A stretch of 64,000 bases of DNA from Myxococcus landrumus. Its GTDB lineage: Bacteria > Myxococcota > Myxococcia > Myxococcales > Myxococcaceae. Under the pieces are notes generated by a model. That model saw only the letters and a program-made list of their open reading frames with translations, made no database searches and was not told where the DNA came from. The stretch covers positions 5,964,001 through 6,028,000 of the forward strand of contig NZ_CP071091.1 of the NCBI RefSeq assembly GCF_017301635.1. Direction: 5' to 3'. Shown piece by piece: positions 37,928 to 46,637 of the stretch (the stretch's first letter is position 1; the number at the start of each line of letters is the position of its first letter). A program made the translations under genes and the position numbers.

Positions 37928-38005
37928 TGTCACAGATGTTTCACGCTCTACTCTCCCGGTGGGCCGGACTCGTAGACTGCGTCCAGCCAACCGGGAGCGC
38001 TCGCG

Positions 38006-38374
38006 ATGCAGACGGTGCTGGTGATTGACGATGACGTGTTCGTGCTCTCGATGGTGACGGACATCCTGCACAGCGCGGGCTACGCGGTGGTGAAGGTGCA
38101 GTCGCCGGATGACGCCTTCAAGCTGGACCTGTCACAAATCTCCGCCATCCTCTGCGACTACAACATGCCGCAGATGAATGGCGCGGACGTGCTCATCGCC
38201 GTGCGCGAGCTGAAGGAGTGCAACGCCCCCTTCATCTTCCTCACGGGGCATGAGCAGCTCGACGACCTGCTCTCCGTCGCCATCCGCTACGGCGCGGAGC
38301 TCCTGCCCAAGCCCATCCATCCGGTGGAGCTGATTCGCTTGCTGGTGAAGCAGCTCGCCAGCGCCGCGGCCTGA
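38006..38374 (+). CDS. single-domain response regulator
   Basis: A 122-residue stand-alone receiver domain. The acid pocket is DDD at residues 8-10, the phosphoacceptor is Asp51 in CDYNMP, the switch Thr is residue 80 and the conserved Lys is residue 102 in PKP. There is no output domain, so it must act through protein contacts, for example in a phosphorelay or as a CheY-like protein. No histidine kinase gene is next to it. It lies 78 bases after the M24 gene and ends 4 bases from the convergent thioesterase stop. Confidence 0.93.
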   Translation: MQTVLVIDDDVFVLSMVTDILHSAGYAVVKVQSPDDAFKLDLSQISAILCDYNMPQMNGADVLIAVRELKECNAPFIFLTGHEQLDDLLSVAIRYGAELLPKPIHPVELIRLLVKQLASAAA

Positions 38375-38378
38375 CGTC

Positions 38379-39182
38379 TCAGCCCATCACCGCGAAGAGC
38401 TGCCGGCACTGCGCCAGCAACACGCCGTCTTCCGTCCAGAGCTGTTGGAAGTCCTCCGCGTACCCCTGCCCCGCCTGACGCGAGCGGCCCGTGCGCAGGA
38501 ACTGGGCATCCGGCGCGAGGCCCGGCATGGGAAACGCGTGGAAGAAGTGGATGGTGAAGTCCACGGTGGCGGCCGGACGAAAGCCATCCACACGCGACAG
38601 CACCGAGGGCGGATACGCATCCATCAACCCCACGCACAGCGGCGCGTCCAGCACCGTGGGGTCTCTCGGGCGCAACCAGCCGCCCGTCTCCGCGATGTCC
38701 GCTCCGGAGTACGGCGCCGAGCCCAGGCAGTAGCGGTACTCGAAGAAGCGGCAGAAGTCCGGCATGGGCACGTCGTCCGGAATCATGGGCACCTCGTGCG
38801 GACGCGGCACGGGAGGAGGCGTCATCTCCTGGTACTCGATGGCGCCTCCGCGCGCGGCGCCGAACGTCGCGCTCCCCAGGGCCACGACCCCCGACTCGTT
38901 CTCCACGCGCACCGTGGCGTGCGTCACCAGCTTCCCCGCCCGTTCGATGCGCGTCACCACGTGCGCGTCCCCCTCCACCGCGGGGGAGCAGAAGTGCATC
39001 GTGAAGGAGCGCACCGGCCGCGCCGCATCGCCCAGCGTGTGCTCGAGCGCGCGCATGGCGGTGCCCGCGACAATGCCACCGTAGGCCCCGCGCCCCTGGT
39101 ACCAGGGCGCGGTGAAGCGGATGAGGTAGCGGTGGGGTTCAAGCGGTTCGGGCGTGGAGGCGGCGAGGAAGGCGGCGGTCAT
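38379..39182 (-). CDS. TesB-like acyl-CoA thioesterase family protein
   Basis: A 267-residue double-hotdog protein resembling TesB-like thioesterases: WYQGRGAYGGIVAGTAMRALEHT in the first hotdog and the late FTIHFFHAFP and GQGYAEDFQQLWTEDGVLLAQCRQL in the second, with the conserved Asp/Gln region. It probably hydrolyses acyl-CoA thioesters. The ATG at 39182 is preferred; an ATG four codons upstream is possible. It follows ung in the same direction by 72 bases. Confidence 0.82.
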   Translation of the reverse strand: MTAAFLAASTPEPLEPHRYLIRFTAPWYQGRGAYGGIVAGTAMRALEHTLGDAARPVRSFTMHFCSPAVEGDAHVVTRIERAGKLVTHATVRVENESGVVALGSATFGAARGGAIEYQEMTPPPVPRPHEVPMIPDDVPMPDFCRFFEYRYCLGSAPYSGADIAETGGWLRPRDPTVLDAPLCVGLMDAYPPSVLSRVDGFRPAATVDFTIHFFHAFPMPGLAPDAQFLRTGRSRQAGQGYAEDFQQLWTEDGVLLAQCRQLFAVMG

Positions 39183-39206
39183 GTCGCGCCGCACCGTATC
39201 AAGCCA

Positions 39207-39221
39207 CCCCCTGCGAGGGGG
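39207..39221 (-). terminator. possible terminator hairpin after ung
   Basis: CCCCCT and AGGGGG pair around a 3-base loop in the 72-base gap between ung and the thioesterase gene. No T-run follows, so it may be only a transcript-stabilising hairpin. Confidence 0.4.
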
Positions 39222-39254
39222 GCGGTCCGAAGCGGCCGGCCTTGCGACCGCGTG

Positions 39255-39932
39255 TCACCGCGACAGGCGCCAGTCCACCGGGGCGCGGCCCTTTGACTCC
39301 AGGGCCTGGTTCACTCCACTGAACGGCCGGCTGCCGAAGAAGCCGCTCTTGGCCGACAGCGGTGACGGGTGCGTGCCCTCGATGACGACGTGGCGCTTCG
39401 CATCGATGAGCTTCTTCTTCTTCTGCGCGTACTTGCCCCACAGGAGGAACACCACGGGGTCTTCCTTGGCGCTCACCGCGCGGATGACCGCGTCCGTGAA
39501 GTCCTCCCAGCCGTGGCCCGCGTGGCTGTTGGGCTCCGCCTGGCGCACCGTCAGCACCGCGTTGAGCAAGAGCACGCCCTGCTCCGCCCACGGAATCAAC
39601 GAGCCGTCCTTGGGACGGGGCACCTGCACGTCCGTCTCCAGCTCCTTGAAGATGTTCACCAGCGAGGGCGGCGGCGTCACCCCGGGCTGCACCGAGAACG
39701 CCAGCCCGTGGGCCTGTCCGGGCCCGTGGTACGGGTCCTGCCCCAGGAGCAGCACCTTCACGTCGGCATAGGGCGTCAGCCGGAAGGCGGAGAACAGGTC
39801 CTCCTCCGAGGGGAAGACGGTGGCGGACGCGCGCTCCTGTGCCACGAAGCGCTCCAGCTCCTGGAACGACGGTGAGTCCAGCGCGGCGCCCAGCGCCTGT
39901 CTCCAATCCTTCGGCAACCCGTCCTGCAACAT
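39255..39932 (-). CDS. ung: uracil-DNA glycosylase, family 1
   Basis: A 225-residue family 1 UDG, normal length. The catalytic water-activating motif is GQDPYHG (about residues 64-70), the uracil-pocket NSHAGHGWEDF block is present and the DNA-intercalation loop is HPSPLS. It removes uracil from DNA to start base excision repair. ATG 39932 follows GGGAGTGA; the frame extends upstream without a family-like sequence. It is divergent from the CpaF-like gene across 163 bases. Confidence 0.97.
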   Translation of the reverse strand: MLQDGLPKDWRQALGAALDSPSFQELERFVAQERASATVFPSEEDLFSAFRLTPYADVKVLLLGQDPYHGPGQAHGLAFSVQPGVTPPPSLVNIFKELETDVQVPRPKDGSLIPWAEQGVLLLNAVLTVRQAEPNSHAGHGWEDFTDAVIRAVSAKEDPVVFLLWGKYAQKKKKLIDAKRHVVIEGTHPSPLSAKSGFFGSRPFSGVNQALESKGRAPVDWRLSR

Positions 39933-40095
39933 GGCGTCACTCCCCAGCCAGAAACCGGGGGCATTGAAACACTCCCGGCGCGGGTGGCCCACCTCTTTCA
40001 CCTGCCTGCCCAGGGGGCGGCGGCCCCGCGGGAAGCACTCAGGTCGGACGGGTTCTTGGGGGGAAGGCACAGGCCGCGCTAGCCTGTGCGGCGCC

Positions 40096-41820
40096 ATGAC
40101 GATGTACACCGAGTCACTCCGCGCCTTCCTCAAACCCGTCCTGCCCTATCTGGACGACGAGTCGGTGTCGGAGATCATGATCAACGGTCCCACGGACGTG
40201 TGGATCGAGCGCAAGGGCCGTCTGACGAAGACGGACGCGGCCTTCACCGAGGAAGGGCTCATCGGCGCCGCGCGCAACATGGCCCAGTTCGTCGGCCGCA
40301 TGCTCACCGACGAGCGCCCGCGCCTGGACGCCCGGCTTCCGGATGGCAGTCGTATCCACGTGGTGATTCCGCCCATCGCCCGGCGCGGCACCACCATCTC
40401 CATCCGCAAGTTCTTCAGGGAGAAGCTGACCGTCCAGTCGCTGCTGAAGTTCGGCTCGCTGACGCCGCAGATGGCCCGGCTCATCGAGGCGGGCATCGCC
40501 ACCAAGCTCAACATGCTGGTGGCCGGCGGCACGGGCTCCGGCAAGACGACGCTGCTCAACATCGTCTCGTCGCTCATCCCCGACGAGGAGCGCATCCTCA
40601 CCATCGAGGACTCCGCGGAGCTCCAGCTCAACCAGACGCACATCGTCGCCTTCGAGAGCCGTCCGCCCGACAAGTTCGGCAAGGGCGGCGTGGACATGGG
40701 AGACCTGCTGCACTCCGCGCTGCGTCTGCGTCCGGACCGGATTGTGGTCGGCGAGGTGCGCGGCGGCGAGGCCTTCCACCTCATGCAGGCGATGAACACG
40801 GGCCACGGCGGCTCGCTGGCAACGACGCACGCCAACACGCCCACGGACACGCTGCGCCGCATCGAGTCGCTGTGCCTCATGTCCGGCATCGAGCTGCCCA
40901 TGGTCGCCATCCGCGCCCAGGTGGCCAGCGCCATCAACTTCATCATCTGCTGCGAGCGCCTCCACGACGGCAGCCGCAAGACGATTGCCCTCTCGGAGGT
41001 GCTGCCCCTCAACGAGAAGGGCGACTACCGCACCCAGGACATCTTCGTCTTCACGCCCGTCACCAAGGACGAGGATGGCCACATCCTCGGCTACCACGCG
41101 CCCACGGGCATCGTTCCCAACTTCGTCTCCAAGGCGAAGGCGTACGGCTTCACCGACCTGGACGACTCGTTCTTCGACCCGGCCACCTACGGCCTGCCGC
41201 CCCCGCCCACCTTCCACGCCGGCGAGTCGTACACCGTGCGGTGGGCCCCCTCGCTCAAGCACCGCGAGGAAGGACGCCCCGACCCCGAGCACTTCAAGCA
41301 GGAGTGGGCCCAGTTCGAGCAGAAGCTGAAGCAGGACGCCCGCGACGCCAAGTCGAGCAAGGCCGCCTCCGCGCCCGTGCAGGTGCCCGCGAGCCTCCCC
41401 GCCGCCAAGCCCACCGCGACGCCCGCGGCCCGGCCGGCCTCGACGGCGACGCCTCCCGCCGGACATGCCGCGGCCCGACCCGCCATCACCCAGCGGCCGC
41501 CGCCCCCGCCCGAGTCACGCGATGACGACATGACGCCGCCGCCCACGCGGAGCCCCTTCGCCGGCGGCTCCGAGGGCATGCCTCCCGAGGCCAAGGTGGA
41601 AGTGGACGAGGAGCTGCTCACCGACGCGGGCCGGGCGCCTCCGCCCCGGCGCCCGGGGCCGCCTCCTGCGCGGCCCGCTCCCGCCGCGGCCCGGCCCTCC
41701 TCCGCCACCCCGCCCCGAAGACCGCCGCCCGCGCCCGCCGACGAGGACGAGGACGGGGACACCGGGAGCCCGGAGAAGACCCAAATCCGCCCCGCCCCGT
41801 CGGAGCGACCTCGCCGCTGA
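40096..41820 (+). CDS. CpaF/TadA-family secretion ATPase with proline-rich tail
   Basis: A 574-residue type II/IV secretion ATPase. Walker A is GGTGSGKTT (about 144-152), the Asp-box region is LTIEDSAELQLNQ, Walker B region is RPDRIVVGEVRGGEA and the His box is TGHGGSLATTHANTP. This is the TadA/CpaF type that powers Flp pilus or tight-adherence assembly. After residue about 420 comes an unusual Pro/Ala-rich tail of some 150 residues with repeated RPAP-like segments, absent from typical CpaF. No other Tad assembly genes flank it, and the TadE/G-like genes lie 21 kb away. The first of two close ATGs (40096, 40102) is used. Confidence 0.9.
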   Translation: MTMYTESLRAFLKPVLPYLDDESVSEIMINGPTDVWIERKGRLTKTDAAFTEEGLIGAARNMAQFVGRMLTDERPRLDARLPDGSRIHVVIPPIARRGTTISIRKFFREKLTVQSLLKFGSLTPQMARLIEAGIATKLNMLVAGGTGSGKTTLLNIVSSLIPDEERILTIEDSAELQLNQTHIVAFESRPPDKFGKGGVDMGDLLHSALRLRPDRIVVGEVRGGEAFHLMQAMNTGHGGSLATTHANTPTDTLRRIESLCLMSGIELPMVAIRAQVASAINFIICCERLHDGSRKTIALSEVLPLNEKGDYRTQDIFVFTPVTKDEDGHILGYHAPTGIVPNFVSKAKAYGFTDLDDSFFDPATYGLPPPPTFHAGESYTVRWAPSLKHREEGRPDPEHFKQEWAQFEQKLKQDARDAKSSKAASAPVQVPASLPAAKPTATPAARPASTATPPAGHAAARPAITQRPPPPPESRDDDMTPPPTRSPFAGGSEGMPPEAKVEVDEELLTDAGRAPPPRRPGPPPARPAPAAARPSSATPPRRPPPAPADEDEDGDTGSPEKTQIRPAPSERPRR

Positions 41821-41978
41821 GCGACCCGGGTGTTCGCCGGGCGTGACACCGTGAGCCTACCCAACGAGTGGGGTCAGCTCCCACCGCACGCACCCGGAGC
41901 AACCGCGTCGCGACCCGAGGTGAGAAGCCCCTGATTCCCGGCCTTGCGAGGAGGTCTAGTCAGGGGGAAAGTGTTTGC

Positions 41979-42941
41979 GTGTTGATCTCCCTTGTCGCCG
42001 TTCTCACCGTGCTCACCCAGGCGCCCGCCGCTCCCCAGCCACAGGGGCCGATGAGCGTGTTGATCGCCCCACCAGACGCAACGGGAGTCCCCGCGCACGT
42101 CGTCGAGTTCGCGCAGGAGCACGTGGCGGACCAGTTGGAAGCACGCGGGCTGCGCGTCATCCGCATCGAGAATGTCGTCCGGAAGCTGCCCGCCACCCGG
42201 CGCCGCGCGCTGCTGCGTTGCAAGCGCACGGAGGCGCCGTGTCTCCAGTGGCTGGGAACGGTCAGCAAGTCGGAGGTCATCCTGGTGGTGGAGCTGAGCC
42301 AGCCGGCCACCGGTTATCGCGCGGGGGTGCGCACGTACGCGGCGAAGGATGGCTCGCTGGTCTCCGAGAAGGCCGCGGTCGACGCGGTCGAGGACCGGCT
42401 GCTGGATACGTTGACGCAGTTGCTGGACACCGTGGTGCCCGCAACGCAGCGCGCGGTGCGGGGGATGCCGCCTCCGCCGCCCATCGACGATGTTCCCCCG
42501 CCGACGCGTGTGACTCGGCCGAAGGAGACTGTGCCGCCTGCTGGGAAGGGGCCCGTGACGCAGGACCCCCTGGTGCCGGTGCAGCCCGTGGAGAACGTGG
42601 CTTCCGCGCCATCGTCGCTGCGCAGGTGGGCGTGGCTGCCCGCAGCGGGCGGTGTGGCGCTGGCGGGTGTGGGGACTGTCTTCTACCTGAAGGCCAAGGA
42701 CCGCTTTGACACGCTGGACAAGGGTGGCTCGGATATTCCCGTGAAGGACTCGGAGGCCCTGGTGTCCTCCGGGAAGCAGGCGCAGACCGTGAGCCGCGTG
42801 GCGTTCGGGTTGGGCGCCGCGGGTCTTGTCGCTGGCGCGGTGATGTTCCTGTGGCCCGACGACCCACCCGCGAACGTTGTCCCCACCGCCGCCGCGACGT
42901 CGGGTGGCGCCATGGTGGGCGTGTCCGGGACGTGGCCATGA
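41979..42941 (+). CDS. exported protein with a single membrane helix, unknown function
   Basis: A 320-residue protein. A short signal peptide (LISLVAVLTVLTQAPAA) leads to a domain of about 140 residues (VEFAQEHVADQLEARGLRVIR, LLRCKRTEAPCLQWLGTVSK) that resembles the N-terminal part of other myxobacterial envelope proteins, with a Cys pair. A Pro-rich linker, then a hydrophobic segment (LPAAGGVALAGVGTVFYL) and a second near the end follow. GTG 41979 is chosen because GGGGGA precedes it; earlier starts give no signal peptide. The stop overlaps the possible start of the glycine-rich lipoprotein gene, so they form one unit. Function unknown. Confidence 0.75.
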   Translation: MLISLVAVLTVLTQAPAAPQPQGPMSVLIAPPDATGVPAHVVEFAQEHVADQLEARGLRVIRIENVVRKLPATRRRALLRCKRTEAPCLQWLGTVSKSEVILVVELSQPATGYRAGVRTYAAKDGSLVSEKAAVDAVEDRLLDTLTQLLDTVVPATQRAVRGMPPPPPIDDVPPPTRVTRPKETVPPAGKGPVTQDPLVPVQPVENVASAPSSLRRWAWLPAAGGVALAGVGTVFYLKAKDRFDTLDKGGSDIPVKDSEALVSSGKQAQTVSRVAFGLGAAGLVAGAVMFLWPDDPPANVVPTAAATSGGAMVGVSGTWP

Positions 42942-42958
42942 GCAGCTCGAGGGAACAG

Positions 42959-44641
42959 ATGCGGAAGATTTGGACGCTCGGCGCGGCCGGTGTGGCGATC
43001 TCAGCGGTGCTCGCCGGAGGTGGTTGCTACGACTTCGATGCGGCGCAGAAGCGCTGCCGCGAGCAGGGCCGGTGTGAGCAGTCCGTGCCCGAGGACGCGG
43101 GCTGTACGCCCTCCTCCTCCAGCGAGGACCTGCCGGATGATGAGTTCAAGGACTCGGACTGTGACGGCATCGATGGCCGGGCCAGCGCGGGGTTCTTCGT
43201 CGACCCGGTGAATGGCAGTGACAGCACGGGGATGGGGACGCGGGAGAAGCCGCTGCGCTCGTTGAGCGCGGCGCTGACCCGGCTGCGGCAATGGGATGGG
43301 GGCAGCGCGCCCACGCGTATCTTCCTCGCCAGTGGCACGTATGCCGAGGGACATGTGGAGCTGGATGTCCCCGTGTCCCTGCACGGGGGTTACGCGGGTG
43401 CGGATGGTGGGTGGAGGCGCGCGGGAGAGCAGCTCGCGTACGTGGAGAGTCTTGGGACCACCGCGTTCACGGTTCGCGTTCCGACGGATTCAGGCGTGGT
43501 GCTGGAGTACCTGCACATCCGGTCGGCGGATGGGACAGCGAATGGGCAACCGTCCATCGCGATGCGGGTCATCGATTCGTCGAACGTTCGCTTGCGGCAC
43601 ACCCTCCTCGAAGCGGGGCAAGGTGGGCCGGGCACGAACGGCGGTGATGGCAACCCGGGCCAGCCGGGCCAGCCAGGCCAGCCGGGCCAGAAACTCCAGG
43701 AGAGCGTTCCAGGTGACGGAGGAACGGGGGGCCCCGCCACGTGCCCTTCGGGCAACGCTGGAGGCCAGGGTGCGGGAGGAGTCCTTCGAACCGCAGGACA
43801 GGATGGGCAACCGGGCCAACCAACGCCCTCGTCTGGAAGCCCTGTGTCAGGAGGAGCGGGTGGAGAGGGCGGCGATGCAGGTGTCCTGCCTTGCACCAGC
43901 GGCACTTGCGTTTGCAGTGGAGAGGCCGCTCACGAAGGCCATGATGGCGGACCCGGTGCTCCGGGTGACGCAGGCACATCCGGGTCGGGAATGGGCGAAG
44001 TCGCCATGTCGACCTGGATGACGACGGATGGCATGAAAGGCCGGGCCGGGTCCGAGGGAATAGCAGGAGGTGGTGGCGGTGGTGGTGGCGGTGGTGGCTC
44101 CTGCATCATGGCCAGCACGTTGACCGCCTCGGCCGGTGGTTCGGGTGGCGGCGGCGGATCCGGCGGCTGTGGAGGAGAGGGGGGCGCGGGAGGTGGTGGT
44201 GGCGGTGCATCCATTGGGTTGCTGGTGCTCAACTCCCAGGTGACGCTGGAGGCGGACTCCCGCGTTCGGACGCACGGCGGTGGAACGGGTGGACAGGGAG
44301 GGCTGGGAGGCCCAGGCGGAAGTGGTGCCGGCGGAGGTAACGGTGGCACGACGAGCGTCGCCTTTGGCACCTTTCCCAGTCCGCCTGGTGGCTCATTCGA
44401 CACCAAAGGTGGCCAGGGCGGCATGGGAGGAACCGGAGGCCAGGGCGGCCCGGGCGGGCCCGGAGGAGGCGGCGCCGGCGGCCCGTCCGTGGGCATCTGG
44501 TGCGCATCAGGCTCACAGGTGACCCTGGACGGCGGCACCACCGTCGACGCGGGGCCTGGCGGTAGCGGCGGTGGGAGCACGGGCCAGCCCGGCCCGGGTG
44601 GCATTTCCGAGCGCAGTTTTTCCTGCACCCCCATCCCCTAG
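42959..44641 (+). CDS. glycine-rich, collagen-like repeat lipoprotein with DUF1565-like region
   Basis: A 560-residue surface protein candidate. A lipoprotein signal ends at GGGC (about residue 23). A Cys/Asp-rich stretch leads to a parallel-beta-helix-like region with the FFVDPVNGSDSTGMGTREKPLRSL signature of DUF1565 proteins and then long Gly-rich blocks, including GQPGQPGQPGQ and runs of up to twelve Gly (44068-44100), with interspersed beta strands (GLLVLNSQVTLEADS). ATG 42959 is chosen because GAGGGA lies 4 bases before it; ATG 42938 overlaps the upstream stop and would add seven residues. Such proteins may be fibrous outer-surface components. Function unknown. Confidence 0.72.
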   Translation: MRKIWTLGAAGVAISAVLAGGGCYDFDAAQKRCREQGRCEQSVPEDAGCTPSSSSEDLPDDEFKDSDCDGIDGRASAGFFVDPVNGSDSTGMGTREKPLRSLSAALTRLRQWDGGSAPTRIFLASGTYAEGHVELDVPVSLHGGYAGADGGWRRAGEQLAYVESLGTTAFTVRVPTDSGVVLEYLHIRSADGTANGQPSIAMRVIDSSNVRLRHTLLEAGQGGPGTNGGDGNPGQPGQPGQPGQKLQESVPGDGGTGGPATCPSGNAGGQGAGGVLRTAGQDGQPGQPTPSSGSPVSGGAGGEGGDAGVLPCTSGTCVCSGEAAHEGHDGGPGAPGDAGTSGSGMGEVAMSTWMTTDGMKGRAGSEGIAGGGGGGGGGGGSCIMASTLTASAGGSGGGGGSGGCGGEGGAGGGGGGASIGLLVLNSQVTLEADSRVRTHGGGTGGQGGLGGPGGSGAGGGNGGTTSVAFGTFPSPPGGSFDTKGGQGGMGGTGGQGGPGGPGGGGAGGPSVGIWCASGSQVTLDGGTTVDAGPGGSGGGSTGQPGPGGISERSFSCTPIP

Positions 44642-44691
44642 GTAAACTCATCCGTCGGCTGTCCGACGCTGGGAGACAAGCAGCCCCCGCG

Positions 44692-44718
44692 GGGTGAGCG
44701 ACGCCTGAACGCTCACCC
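44692..44718 (+). terminator. terminator-like hairpin after the glycine-rich lipoprotein gene
   Basis: A perfect 9-bp stem, GGGTGAGCG (44692-44700) with CGCTCACCC (44710-44718), and a 9-base loop, 51 bases after the stop. No T-run. The rest of the 148-base gap before the kinase gene shows no clear promoter. Confidence 0.65.
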
Positions 44719-44789
44719 TGCACTCGGGTCCCAACCACATCGCGTCAATCACCTCGTCTTGTTACGCTGACCCTTCCTCCTGGCGCGAG

Positions 44790-46613
44790 ATGGCTTCCGA
44801 GTTGAACTGTGAAACCTGTGGTCTTCCCGTCCCCGCAAGCACCGGTGTGTGCCCGAGGGACGGCACCGTGGCACTCGCATCGTTCCATGTCCCACCGCCG
44901 GTTCCGGCATCGCCGGTGGCCGACGAGCCGAAGGTCATCGTGCAGAGCACCCTGGAGGCCCAAGCAGAGGTCCTGAAGGATCCGCTCATCGGCCTGAAGC
45001 TCGGTGAGTACGAGCTGCGCGCCCGCATTGGCGTGGGTGGAATGGGGCTGGTGTACGAGGGCATCCAGCCCCTCATCGGCAAGCGCGTGGCGGTGAAGGT
45101 GCTCCGCCCGGAGCTGGCCCACTCCACCGAGCAGGTGGAGCGCCTCCTCGCCGAAGCCCGCGCGGTGAACGCCATCCGCCACCGCGGCATCATCGACATC
45201 TTCGGCTTCGGCCAGGTGCCCGACGGCCGGCAGTACATCGTCATGGAGTACCTGGAGGGTCAGCCGCTCGACGCCGTCCTGGTGGAGAAGAACCGGCTCC
45301 CCCTGGATGAAGCCCTGCCCATCCTGGACGAGGTGCTCGCCGCGCTGGCCGCTGCCCACGGCGCCGGCGTCGTGCATCGAGACCTCAAGCCCAGCAACAT
45401 CTTCCTGGTGCGGCAGCCGGACGGCTCGCGCTACGTGAAGGTGCTGGACTTCGGCCTGGCCAAGCGAGGCCAGGGCCCCACGGGCCGCACCGCGCAGACG
45501 CGCACGGACATGGTCGTGGGCACGCCGGAGTACATGGCTCCGGAGCAGGCGCGAGGCCAGGAAGTCGGTCCCATGACGGACCTCTACGCGCTGGGCGTCG
45601 TCACCTTCGAGATGGTGACGGGCCGGCTGCCCTTCACGGGGACCTCGCCCGTGGACCTGCTGATGAAGCACGTGGAGGCGCGGCCTCCCAGGCCGTCGGA
45701 GTTCGTGCCCGACCTGCCGCCCGCGCTGGACGCCTTCATCCTCCAGATGCTCACCAAGGACCCGGAGGCGCGCCCCAACTCCGCGGACCCCTTGCGCCAG
45801 CAGCTCAACAAGCTGCGCCGCTCGCTGCGCGCCACGCGCTCCAATCCCAGCGCGCTCTCGCCGATGCACGAGAAGCCCCGGGTGTCCGACGACGCGTCCT
45901 CGCGCCGCCCCACCACGCCCGTGGCGGTGCCTCCCGAGCTGAGCGCGAAGGCTCCCGAGAAGGAGTCCGCGCCCACCGCCCCTCCTCCGCCACGCAGGCA
46001 CCTGCCCATCGCCATCGCCATGGGCGCTGGCGCACTGATGCTCGCGGGTGCCGTGGCCCTGGTCTTCCGGGAGCCCGCTCGCGCCGTGCCGCTCACCGCG
46101 CCCCGCGAGTCACCTCCCATCGCCGAGGCCCGCGTCGAACCGCCCGCCCCTCGCCCCACTCCGCCTTCCGCGCCCGCCGACAGGGGTGGCGCCATCGCGG
46201 CCGTGGTGGACACGAAGGCGCCTCCGTCCACGGAGCTGCCCGCTCAGGATGAGCAGCCAGAGGCCGCCCCGGGCCCGAAGGAGCTCCCGTCCACCACCGA
46301 GAAGCCCAGCGGCGTCCTGGCCAACGAGGACTCGTCCACCAAGGAGACCGGGGCCCAGGCCCGGACGGTCTCCACCTCGAAGCGGGCGGAGGGCAGGGAC
46401 TCCTCGGAGAAGCGTCAGCTCCTCAAGCGCATCGACGCGTTGATTGAGGCGACACCCGACCTCATCGCGCAAGACCGGGTGACGAGCCCCGACACCATGC
46501 TGAAGATGCTGGAGAAGACCCGGACGGAGGTCGAACTCTCCAGCGACACCGAGGAGCAGCGTCAGCTCAGCCGGAAGTTCGACGGCTTGAAGAAGATGTT
46601 CCTCAAGCGCTGA
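44790..46613 (+). CDS. membrane-anchored Ser/Thr protein kinase
   Basis: A 607-residue Hanks-type kinase. An N-terminal zinc-ribbon-like stretch (CETCGLPVPASTGVCPRDG) precedes the kinase domain at about residues 70-330: glycine loop GVGGMGLVYEG, VAVKVL lysine, HRDLKPSN catalytic loop, DFG in VLDFGLAKRG and the GTPEYMAPEQARG activation segment end. One transmembrane helix (about 407-428) follows, then a Pro-rich extracytoplasmic linker and a charged helical tail. Myxobacteria have many such kinases. Its target is unknown; the C-terminal part could sense the periplasm. It is preceded by a hairpin terminating the previous unit, so it has its own promoter. Confidence 0.95.
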   Translation: MASELNCETCGLPVPASTGVCPRDGTVALASFHVPPPVPASPVADEPKVIVQSTLEAQAEVLKDPLIGLKLGEYELRARIGVGGMGLVYEGIQPLIGKRVAVKVLRPELAHSTEQVERLLAEARAVNAIRHRGIIDIFGFGQVPDGRQYIVMEYLEGQPLDAVLVEKNRLPLDEALPILDEVLAALAAAHGAGVVHRDLKPSNIFLVRQPDGSRYVKVLDFGLAKRGQGPTGRTAQTRTDMVVGTPEYMAPEQARGQEVGPMTDLYALGVVTFEMVTGRLPFTGTSPVDLLMKHVEARPPRPSEFVPDLPPALDAFILQMLTKDPEARPNSADPLRQQLNKLRRSLRATRSNPSALSPMHEKPRVSDDASSRRPTTPVAVPPELSAKAPEKESAPTAPPPPRRHLPIAIAMGAGALMLAGAVALVFREPARAVPLTAPRESPPIAEARVEPPAPRPTPPSAPADRGGAIAAVVDTKAPPSTELPAQDEQPEAAPGPKELPSTTEKPSGVLANEDSSTKETGAQARTVSTSKRAEGRDSSEKRQLLKRIDALIEATPDLIAQDRVTSPDTMLKMLEKTRTEVELSSDTEEQRQLSRKFDGLKKMFLKR

Positions 46614-46637
46614 GCGCCCCGCCTGGAGCGACGTCCC

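Noticed and set aside
44068-44100. GGT/GGC tract as a microsatellite outside coding sequence
   Set aside because: It is in frame within the glycine-rich lipoprotein and is explained by poly-Gly coding; kept only as a possible variable tract.
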